Program-made: the position numbers and the translations under genes
The notes under the pieces: model-generated
Told to the model about the DNA's origin: nothing
What the model saw: only the letters and a program-made list of their open reading frames with translations
Databases searched by the model: none
In this document: positions 7,137 to 13,532 of the stretch, one piece after another
Layout: each line of letters begins with the position of its first letter
Numbering within the stretch: the stretch's first letter is position 1
Origin: an uncultured Verrucomicrobiota bacterium
GTDB taxonomy: Bacteria > Verrucomicrobiota > Kiritimatiellia > RFP12 > UBA1067
Length of the DNA stretch: 14,816 nt
Assembly (NCBI GenBank): GCA_946615875.1
Contig: CAMOIK010000033.1
Location: forward strand, 1-14,816
Reading direction: 5' to 3'

Positions 7137-7139
7137 CAA

Positions 7140-8549
7140 GTGCAGAGGTTCCTATCCAAATACGCAGTGGCGGCGCACCTGGCATTGCTTGCGGTGTCGC
7201 CGCTGTTCCTATTCCCGTTTTTCGATGCGGGAGTGGTGGCTGAAGTCGTCTTCTGGCTCTGCGCGTTCGGGCTGGTCTGGCTTTTCATGGAGCCGTCGCG
7301 CCGCGCCGATGAGATGCTGCACGACGCCCGCAGCCGTGTGGCGTTCGCCGTCCTGCACGATCCCGTGACGTGGGTCATGGCGCTGATGGCGCTTTTGGCC
7401 GCGCTGCGCTGGATCAACAGCGGCATCGCCATGGCATTCGACGTGGAGAGCATGCAGTGGCATCTCAGCGAGCCGCTGTTCTCCGCTCTGCCAGGGGCGG
7501 CGGCCGGGCGCGGGAAATACGAGTTCGCGATGACGCTGGCCGCCGCGGCGGTCCTGGCCGGGATACGGCAGTCGCTCGGCAAGCAGGCGAGGCTCGCCTT
7601 CCTTTTCGCGGCGTCCGCGTTCGCGGGGCTGGCGGCGGCGATGGCGGTCAGTCTTTCCGTCTGCGGGAACGCGGCGGCGCTCGAAGCCGCGAAGGCGCTA
7701 TACGCCTCCCCTTCGTTCGCGGGCGCGGCGTTCGCCGCGTATGCGCTGGCGGCGGTGGTGGCGCTCGCCGGTTCCATAGAGGCGAAGTGGAAGCGCGTGG
7801 GCTGGCTTTCCGCGTTCGCGGTGGGCGGGACTTTCGCGGGCGCGTTCGTGTTCTCGCCGACTGCGGCGGTGCTGCTCTACGCGGCGGCGGCGGCGTTGAC
7901 TGCGTTCCTGTGCACCGGGTGGCTCGGCGCGGTTTCGCGCGGGGTGAACGCCATGCGCTTCTTCGCGATCCTGTTCGTAGGCGTGGCGCTGGCGGTGCTG
8001 ATCGTGACGTGCGTGGCGCCGGGCGACATAGTGGATGCTCGCATTGCGGAGATCAAGTCGCTTTCGCTCTTCCCCAAAGGGTTCCAGGAGGTTCGCGAAA
8101 TACTCTCCCGGATTTCGATGAAGTCGTGGGAAGGCGCCAAGTGGCTCGGCGGCGGGCTGGGCACGTTCGCCGCCCAGACGAGGTTCGTGGCTGACCGTGC
8201 GGACTGGCAGGTGCTCGTATCGGCGCGGCCTTCCGCGCTCAGCGCGTGGTGGACGCTCCTGGCGGAGCGCGGCCTGGTTGGGGCGATAACGCTCGCCGTG
8301 CCGCTCGCCTTCCTCGTGTTCACTTTACTGCGCCGCATTCCCGGCGCGTTCGGGCGGCCCGTGTTCCTGCCGGGCTGCTGGCTTGGCGCGTGCCTCGTCG
8401 CCGTGGCGACGGCCGAAAGCTTCTTCGACGTCTCGTTCCTCCGTCCCGAGGCGATGCTCGCCGTCGCCGCGTTCCTGGCCACGTCGGCGGGGTCGCTGCC
8501 GCCGGTGAACCGCCCTGCGCAACAAGGCGGCGACGAGGGCAGGGACTAG
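7140..8549 (+). CDS. O-antigen ligase/polymerase-like multi-pass membrane protein
   Basis: This 469-residue inner-membrane protein has about ten hydrophobic segments. The C-terminal third has the layout of the Wzy_C (O-antigen ligase) family: WLGGGLGTFAAQTR at 335-348, then a periplasmic stretch and WWTLLAERGLVGAITL at 369-384. Family members usually carry a His before the aromatic/E-R-G element; here the stretch reads SARPSALSAWW with no His, so a changed or lost activity is possible. Family enzymes join or polymerise undecaprenyl-linked glycans at the periplasmic face. The start is GTG 7140, only 3 bp after the barrel stop and without a clear ribosome-binding site, which suggests translational coupling. 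The first half is Ala-rich and unlike anything I can name. The assignment rests on the C-terminal pattern and the operon. Confidence 0.75.
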   Translation: MQRFLSKYAVAAHLALLAVSPLFLFPFFDAGVVAEVVFWLCAFGLVWLFMEPSRRADEMLHDARSRVAFAVLHDPVTWVMALMALLAALRWINSGIAMAFDVESMQWHLSEPLFSALPGAAAGRGKYEFAMTLAAAAVLAGIRQSLGKQARLAFLFAASAFAGLAAAMAVSLSVCGNAAALEAAKALYASPSFAGAAFAAYALAAVVALAGSIEAKWKRVGWLSAFAVGGTFAGAFVFSPTAAVLLYAAAAALTAFLCTGWLGAVSRGVNAMRFFAILFVGVALAVLIVTCVAPGDIVDARIAEIKSLSLFPKGFQEVREILSRISMKSWEGAKWLGGGLGTFAAQTRFVADRADWQVLVSARPSALSAWWTLLAERGLVGAITLAVPLAFLVFTLLRRIPGAFGRPVFLPGCWLGACLVAVATAESFFDVSFLRPEAMLAVAAFLATSAGSLPPVNRPAQQGGDEGRD

Positions 8550-8613
8550 GCGGCGCGGCCGGGCGGGCGCGGTCGCGGCGGACAAGGGCAACAACTTCAC
8601 AGCATCAGAGTCT

Positions 8614-11121
8614 ATGGCACAGAAACCTATTTACTACGCGAGTTCCAAGGGCACGCCGATGTATTACGGCGGCGGCTCCAAGATGGCCTACGGCGGCAAG
8701 CCGATGTACGGCGGCAAGGCGCCCATATACTACGGGGCGGGGCGCAACTACGGCAGCTACGGGCAGTATGGCAGCTACGGGCAGTATGGCGGCGGCGGCA
8801 ATGCCGAAGACGGCTCGGTGATCGGCACGATCACCATAGGGCGCGTCCTGCGAGTCATTTCGCAGCGCTGGCTCTCCGTCTTCGTCTTCATCCTCGTCGG
8901 GTTGATCGTCTCGTTCGCGGTCTATCGCATAACGCCGACCAAATACAAGGCGACGAGCGATTTCAGCATGGACATCCGCCGTGCGGTGGGCGGCCACCAG
9001 GCCGGGACGCTGGCGGACGCCATGCCGGACCTCGGCAACAACTACGCCGAAATCTTCAACACGAGAATGCCCGAGTGGCGCAGCGAGAGGATAGTGCAGA
9101 AGATCCTGCAGGCCTACCGCAAGGACAACCCGAAGGCCGCCGCCACGGACGACATGATCAAGGACACGCTCTCCAGCTCGGAGCTCGAGCTTCAGCGCAA
9201 CTCCCGCCTGATAACGATCACGGTGGTGTCGGTTGATCCGGCGCTTGCCGCCGCCCTTGCGAACTCCTACGCCGACGCGATCGAGGACTTCACCGACGAG
9301 GAGAACAAGGTGCGCTGCGACAAGGCGGTGAGCCAGATCCACCAGAACGTGGAGAAGAAGCGCCGCGAGGTCGAGAAGATTGAGAAGCACCTGCTCGAGT
9401 CGCGCACCCTGAACAAGGTGGACAACCTCCGCGCGACCCGCGAGACGAACCAGCAGGCGCTGCAGAAGACCACCTCGGACCTGCTGGCGCTGGAAAGCGA
9501 GGAAACCCAGCTCATCGAGTGGGAGAAGATGCTATCCGAAGTGCAGAAGAACCCGGAAAGCTTCGGCACGCTCTCGTCGTCCGTTCCGCGCGCCCAGGAG
9601 ATTCTCACCGAATACACGGCGTTCCAGCAGGCGGCGACGGCGCATGCCAGCCTGTTGATGAACTTCACCGACGAGCACCCGGAGGTCAAGGTCAAGGCGT
9701 CGGAGCTGGAGGCGGCCAAGCGCCGCTTCCTCGACGCGACGCAGCGCGCCATCGCGACCGGGCGCTCGATGCTGCAGGTCACGCGCAACCAGCTGGCCAA
9801 CCTCCGCGCCAAGCAGGAGGAGCTGCGCAACGACCTGGCGACGCTCGAGCAGCGCATCGTGATGGCGGAGTCGGAGCTGAAGAGCCTCGAGGACGAGTCC
9901 GGCGTGGCGCGCCGCGTGCTGGAAGGGCTGATCTTCGACGAGAACAAGGCTCGCCTCGACGCTGAGAGCAACAACGAGATCATACGCGTGGCGCGGCGCG
10001 CCACCGTGCCGAGCAAGCCGTTCTCGCCCAATCCAATCGTCGTGTTCGGCGCGGGCATCGTGCTTTCTCTCGTGCTCGGCCTGGTGTTCGTCCTGATTCT
10101 CGACAACCTCGAGGATACGATCGTCAATCTTGCCGACATAGAAGGGCGCCTGTCTCTCAAGGTGCTGGCGGTGCTCCCGCACGTGCGTCTGCGCCAGCGC
10201 GAGCAGGTGGCGAAGTTCGCCGCCGAGGACAAGTATTCGCAGTTCGCCGAGACGGTGGCGGGCCTGCGCAACCTGCTGGACTCCCCGCGCTACGAGGCCA
10301 TGTCGCACTGTCTGCTCGTGATCTCCACGCAGCCCGGCGAAGGCAAGACCATCACTTCCACGTCCATCGCCATATCCTACGCGCAGGCCGGGCGCAAGGT
10401 GCTGCACATCGACTTCGACATGCGCCGTCCGCGGCTGGCCAGGGTGTGGGGGCTGGAGCTCGAAGAGAGCAAGAGCTTCTCGCACACGCTCCAGAAATAC
10501 GCGGAAGCCGGGCAGGGCGGCGCCGACGCGCCGCTGCCGGACTTCGGCGCGCTCGTCTGCAAGAGCGGCATCCCCAATCTCGACGTGATCGCGTCGCTTC
10601 CGCCCGACGGCGTGGCGCCATCCTCGATCCTCGGCTCGTCCATCGTGTCGTCGTTCTTCGAGTGGGCTCGCGCGCGCTACGACAAGATAGTGATCGACGC
10701 GCCGCCATTCGGCGTGGTGGGCGACGTGGTGTCGCTGGCGATGATGGCCGACGGCGTGCTGATCATGTGCCGCCCCGACAGGACGCACTTCAAGCCCATC
10801 CAATACTGCTCGCGCACCCTGACCGAGGCCGGCGCGACCATACTCGGCGTGATCGTCAATGACGTGGAAATCTCCAACGTGAGCGCTTTCAGCCCGTCCA
10901 CGCACCACGCCTACGGCGGCGGCTACAAATACGGCTACGGCTACGGCCACGGCTACGGCTACGGCTATGGCTACCGCCCGTCGAAGGGCAAGCGCAAGAC
11001 GGAGGGCGAGCAGACCGCCGAGGAGAAGGCGACGGCGCTCATGCAGTCGGTCGGCGAGGAAGCCCCGCGCGAGAACCGCCGTCCGGACCGCGAGAATCCG
11101 GAGTTCACGGACGACGAATAG
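8614..11121 (+). CDS. Wzc-like polysaccharide co-polymerase fused to BY-type tyrosine kinase
   Basis: This 835-residue protein controls glycan chain length and export through cycles of tyrosine autophosphorylation. A first membrane segment (about 86-104) is followed by a large periplasmic part, coiled-coil-like at about 230-440. A proline motif (FSPNP) leads into the second membrane segment (about 475-494). The cytoplasmic kinase has Walker A (QPGEGKT, 573-579), Walker A' (HIDFDMRRP, 598-606) and Walker B (IVIDAPP, 692-698). A C-terminal Tyr cluster (nine Tyr, 767-787) is expected for BY-kinases. Unusual is a second Tyr/Gly-rich stretch at the N-terminus, with 13 Tyr in residues 7-58, before the first membrane segment. 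ATG 8614 has a poor ribosome-binding site. The family signature is clear; the N-terminal extension is not a family feature I know. Confidence 0.93.
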   Translation: MAQKPIYYASSKGTPMYYGGGSKMAYGGKPMYGGKAPIYYGAGRNYGSYGQYGSYGQYGGGGNAEDGSVIGTITIGRVLRVISQRWLSVFVFILVGLIVSFAVYRITPTKYKATSDFSMDIRRAVGGHQAGTLADAMPDLGNNYAEIFNTRMPEWRSERIVQKILQAYRKDNPKAAATDDMIKDTLSSSELELQRNSRLITITVVSVDPALAAALANSYADAIEDFTDEENKVRCDKAVSQIHQNVEKKRREVEKIEKHLLESRTLNKVDNLRATRETNQQALQKTTSDLLALESEETQLIEWEKMLSEVQKNPESFGTLSSSVPRAQEILTEYTAFQQAATAHASLLMNFTDEHPEVKVKASELEAAKRRFLDATQRAIATGRSMLQVTRNQLANLRAKQEELRNDLATLEQRIVMAESELKSLEDESGVARRVLEGLIFDENKARLDAESNNEIIRVARRATVPSKPFSPNPIVVFGAGIVLSLVLGLVFVLILDNLEDTIVNLADIEGRLSLKVLAVLPHVRLRQREQVAKFAAEDKYSQFAETVAGLRNLLDSPRYEAMSHCLLVISTQPGEGKTITSTSIAISYAQAGRKVLHIDFDMRRPRLARVWGLELEESKSFSHTLQKYAEAGQGGADAPLPDFGALVCKSGIPNLDVIASLPPDGVAPSSILGSSIVSSFFEWARARYDKIVIDAPPFGVVGDVVSLAMMADGVLIMCRPDRTHFKPIQYCSRTLTEAGATILGVIVNDVEISNVSAFSPSTHHAYGGGYKYGYGYGHGYGYGYGYRPSKGKRKTEGEQTAEEKATALMQSVGEEAPRENRRPDRENPEFTDDE
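8752..8787 (+). repeat. Perfect 18-bp tandem repeat (two copies) in the kinase gene
   Basis: GGCAGCTACGGGCAGTAT occurs at 8752-8769 and again without gap at 8770-8787, encoding (GSYGQY) twice. It is in frame, so a gain or loss of one copy adds or removes two tyrosines of the N-terminal cluster without disrupting the protein. Confidence 0.9.
10933..10974 (+). repeat. In-frame GGCTAC hexamer array in the kinase Tyr tail
   Basis: Seven consecutive hexamers follow the GGCTAC pattern (one GGCCAC and one GGCTAT variant) and encode Gly-Tyr units of the C-terminal cluster. Slippage would change the number of phosphorylatable tyrosines one at a time while keeping the frame. Confidence 0.9.
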
Positions 11122-11146
11122 CGGCGTCCGCCGCCTGGCGCACACG

Positions 11147-12097
11147 ATGAAACGGGTTTTCATAGACGGCTCGGCCGGGACCACCGGCCTGAGGATACGC
11201 GAACGCCTGGCGGACCGCCGGGACATCGAATTGATCGTGCTGCCGGAGGAGACGCGCAAGGATTCCTCGGCGCGGCGCGACGCGCTGAACGCCGCCGACG
11301 TCGCGTTCCTCTGCCTGCCGGACGCGGCGGCGGTCGAAGCGGTCTCGCTCGTCGAGAACCCCGGCACGGTCGTGATAGACACATCGACCGCGCACCGCAC
11401 GAGCGACGGCTGGGAATACGGTTTCCCCGAGCTTTCCGGCCGTCGTCGGCGCATCGCCGGCTCCAAGCGCATCGCGAACCCCGGCTGCCACGCGTCCGGC
11501 TTCATCGCGCTGGTCGAGCCGCTCGTGCGCACCGGCATCGTGTCGCCGTCGGCGCGGCTGGCCGCGTTTTCCCTGACGGGCTACTCCGGCGGCGGCAAGA
11601 AGATGATCGCAGAATACGCCGCCGCCCTCCGCGGAGACGGAGGGGCGGAGGATCTGCTCTACTTCGGCGCCCGCCAGTATGCGATGGGGCAGCGGCACAA
11701 GCACCTGCCGGAGATGGCGAAGATTTGCGCGTTGGAGCGGCCGCCGGTCTTTTCGCCGGTCATCGCCCCCCACGTGAGCGGCATGGAGACCACCGTGATG
11801 CTGCATGGCGACATGGTGAAGGGCGGCATGGAGGCCGTGCGGGAATGCTATGCGGAATACTACCGCGCCAACGGCGTCGTCCGCTACGCGCCGGCGGAGT
11901 CCCTGCCGGCGGTCGTATCGTCCGCCATGCTTTCCGGGCGCGACGACATGTTCGTGACGGTGCACGGCTGCGACGAGCGGATGGTGGCGACGGCGGTGTT
12001 CGACAATCTGGGCAAGGGAGCCTCCGGCGCGGCGATACAGAACATGAACATCGCGCTCGGCGCTCCGGAGACGGAAGGCCTGGTTTGTGAAGGTTGA
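11147..12097 (+). CDS. argC: N-acetyl-gamma-glutamyl-phosphate reductase, type 2
   Basis: This 316-residue enzyme makes N-acetylglutamate semialdehyde from the acyl phosphate with NADPH, the third step of arginine synthesis in the cytoplasm. The N-terminal nucleotide-binding loop is GSAGTTG (8-14). The catalytic Cys is C114 in NPGCHASG. LTGYSGGGKKMI and the C-terminal QNMNIALG are also characteristic. Its length fits the short type 2 class (about 310) rather than the longer type 1. ATG 11147 starts exactly at the family N-terminus; the open frame extends further upstream, but only over the kinase tail. No ribosome-binding site is obvious. A small GC stem (GCGGC/GCCGC, 11121-11134) lies in the 25-bp gap after the kinase gene. 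No other arginine genes are nearby. Confidence 0.95.
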   Translation: MKRVFIDGSAGTTGLRIRERLADRRDIELIVLPEETRKDSSARRDALNAADVAFLCLPDAAAVEAVSLVENPGTVVIDTSTAHRTSDGWEYGFPELSGRRRRIAGSKRIANPGCHASGFIALVEPLVRTGIVSPSARLAAFSLTGYSGGGKKMIAEYAAALRGDGGAEDLLYFGARQYAMGQRHKHLPEMAKICALERPPVFSPVIAPHVSGMETTVMLHGDMVKGGMEAVRECYAEYYRANGVVRYAPAESLPAVVSSAMLSGRDDMFVTVHGCDERMVATAVFDNLGKGASGAAIQNMNIALGAPETEGLVCEG

Positions 12098-13079
12098 GCG
12101 CCAGAGCGACGAAATGAACCGGCGCAACGCCGCGTTCGACAACCGTCTGCGTCCGACGCGGTTCGGCGACTTCGTGGGGCAGGAGAAGATCCGCGACAGG
12201 CTCATGCTCGCCGTGGAGGCGGCGAAGACGCGCGGCGAGCCGCTCGACCACGTGCTCTTCTCCGGCCCGCCTGGACTCGGCAAGACCACGCTCTCCTACA
12301 TCCTGGGCGAAGCGATGGGCGTGAGCGTTAAGACCACGTCCGGCCCGGTGATAACCAAGCCCGGCGACCTCGCGGGCCTGCTAACTTCCCTCGAACCGGG
12401 CGACATCGTCTTCATCGACGAAATCCACCGCATGGCGAAGACGGTCGAAGAGTATCTCTACTCGGCGATGGAGGACTACGCCATCGACATAATGATCGAT
12501 CAGGGCCCGAACGCGCGCTCCGTGCGCCTGGAGCTGCCGCGCTTCACGCTGGTCGGCGCTACCACGCGCATCGGACTGATCGCGGCGCCGCTGCGCGCGC
12601 GCTTCGGCCTGGTGAACCGCCTCGACTACTACGACGCGCACGACCTGGCGCAGATCGTCAGGCGCAGCGCGGAGCGCCTCGGCGTGGAGATCGACGACGA
12701 GGGGGCGGCGGAGATCGCCCGCCGTGCGCGCGGGACGCCGCGCATCGCCAACAACCTTCTGCGGCGCGTGCGCGACTACGCGCAGGTGCGCGCCGGCAAC
12801 TTCATCACCGGCGAAGTCGCCGAAGCTTCCCTCTCGCTGCTCGAAATCGATCCGCACGGTCTGGACGAGATGGACCGCCGCGTGCTGGAGACGATCTGCG
12901 TGAAGTTCGGCGGCGGCCCCGTCGGTCTTTCCACCATAGCCGTCTCGATCGGCGAGGAGCCCGACACCGTGGAGGAGGCCTACGAGCCTTTCCTCATAAT
13001 GGAGGGCTACATGGAGCGCACCCCGAAAGGGCGGGTCGCCACGTCGCTCGCCTACCAGCGCCTCGGCCTTTCCCGCTAG
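12087..13079 (+). CDS. ruvB: Holliday junction branch migration helicase RuvB
   Basis: This 330-residue AAA+ motor drives RuvA-dependent branch migration of Holliday junctions. Visible are the entry motif LRPTRFGDFVGQ, Walker A (GPPGLGKT, 60-67), Walker B (FIDEIHR, 109-115), sensor 1 (GATT, 157-160), the arginine-finger segment LRARFG (169-174), sensor 2 (GTPRIANNLLRR), and the C-terminal winged helix with GPVGLSTIA. The start is GTG 12087, eight bases after GGAAGG and inside the end of argC (11-bp overlap), which implies coupled translation. ATG 12114 is a weaker alternative that would remove nine residues and has no ribosome-binding site. ruvA and ruvC are not adjacent. Confidence 0.97.
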   Translation: MKVERQSDEMNRRNAAFDNRLRPTRFGDFVGQEKIRDRLMLAVEAAKTRGEPLDHVLFSGPPGLGKTTLSYILGEAMGVSVKTTSGPVITKPGDLAGLLTSLEPGDIVFIDEIHRMAKTVEEYLYSAMEDYAIDIMIDQGPNARSVRLELPRFTLVGATTRIGLIAAPLRARFGLVNRLDYYDAHDLAQIVRRSAERLGVEIDDEGAAEIARRARGTPRIANNLLRRVRDYAQVRAGNFITGEVAEASLSLLEIDPHGLDEMDRRVLETICVKFGGGPVGLSTIAVSIGEEPDTVEEAYEPFLIMEGYMERTPKGRVATSLAYQRLGLSR

Positions 13080-13110
13080 GAGCCGCGTGTCCCCTCGCGG
13101 CGGGCGGAAA

Positions 13111-13133
13111 GGGGGTGCTCCGGCTCGTCCCCC
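13111..13133 (+). terminator. Possible terminator hairpin downstream of ruvB
   Basis: GGGGG at 13111-13115 pairs with CCCCC at 13129-13133 around a 13-base loop. Upstream, CCGCG (13083-13087) pairs with CGCGG (13096-13100). No T-run follows either stem directly, so this may be a weak or factor-dependent end of the argC-ruvB transcript. Confidence 0.35.
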
Positions 13134-13279
13134 GCCGTCCATATATTCGATTTTGCCGTCGTGTTCGAGGCCTGGCGGAAGCCCGCTCCGTTCGTCGCGT
13201 CCGCCGTCAAAAGGCGCAAACGCGCAATTCTGGTGGCGTGATTTTACAATTCTTTAGTGGTTGCGCTATTTGCAGTAAT

Positions 13280-13299
13280 TATGATATAATGTGCGCTGC
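13280..13299 (+). promoter_or_regulatory. Extended -10 promoter P4 for the LamG-repeat gene
   Basis: TATGA precedes TATAAT at 13285-13290, and GTGCGCTGC follows, almost the same as promoter P2. TGA directly before the hexamer gives an extended -10. TTGCGC at 13261-13266 with an 18-bp spacer is a poor -35. The leader to the CDS would be about 235 nt and contains the poly-C tract and a hairpin. Confidence 0.68.
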
Positions 13300-13385
13300 A
13301 TGAGGGATGTCGAGCATATTGGAGGGCTCCGTTGCGCCTTTGCCGACGCGGTTTCCGCCGCGCCCGTGGCGTGTGCGCTGCAAAT

Positions 13386-13401
13386 CCCCCCCCCCCCCCC
13401 C
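13386..13401 (+). repeat. Homopolymer run of 16 C in a gene leader
   Basis: Sixteen consecutive C lie about 90 bases after promoter P4 and 131 bases before the LamG-repeat ATG. Long G/C runs upstream of surface-protein genes are classic slippage sites for phase variation in other bacteria. The exact length in an assembly is error-prone. Confidence 0.9.
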
Positions 13402-13452
13402 AATATAAGCGCGCAGCGCACAGGCGCACGGCATTTGGCGCCAGTCGTCCGG

Positions 13453-13480
13453 CGCGGGAACGCTTGAGCCGCTTCCCGCG
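13453..13480 (+). promoter_or_regulatory. Perfect 8-bp leader hairpin, possible attenuator
   Basis: CGCGGGAA at 13453-13460 pairs fully with TTCCCGCG at 13473-13480 around a 12-base loop. A T-rich stretch begins about eight bases later (GTTTTCTTTGCTTT). It lies between the C run and the ribosome-binding site of the LamG-repeat gene, so it could act as an attenuator or stability element. Confidence 0.45.
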
Positions 13481-13532
13481 TGGCGGCGTTTTCTTTGCTT
13501 TCCCCACGAAACCCACAAAAGGAGCACAGTAA

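Larger units (their letters stand above)
13080..13532 (+). other. Intergenic region before the LamG-repeat gene
   Basis: This is about 450 bases without a supported gene. It holds two GC stems after ruvB, an AT-richer patch at 13225-13290 ending in promoter P4, a run of 16 C, and an 8-bp hairpin. An ATG at 13300, just after P4, opens a 55-codon frame (to 13467) that reads through the C run; its product shows no recognisable features, so I do not call it a gene. Confidence 0.6.

Noticed and set aside
5727..7139. 470-codon minus-strand frame opposite the beta-barrel gene
   Set aside because: Val/Ala/Gly-biased composition is typical of the reverse strand of a GC-rich gene; the plus strand encodes a convincing barrel with signal peptide.
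9532..11538. 668-codon minus-strand frame opposite the kinase and argC genes
   Set aside because: It crosses two clear plus-strand genes, is Arg/Ala/Val-rich low-complexity and has no recognisable motif. GC-rich codon use creates such frames.
13115..13303. 62-codon plus-strand frame downstream of ruvB
   Set aside because: No ribosome-binding site, Arg-rich random-looking product, and it covers promoter P4.
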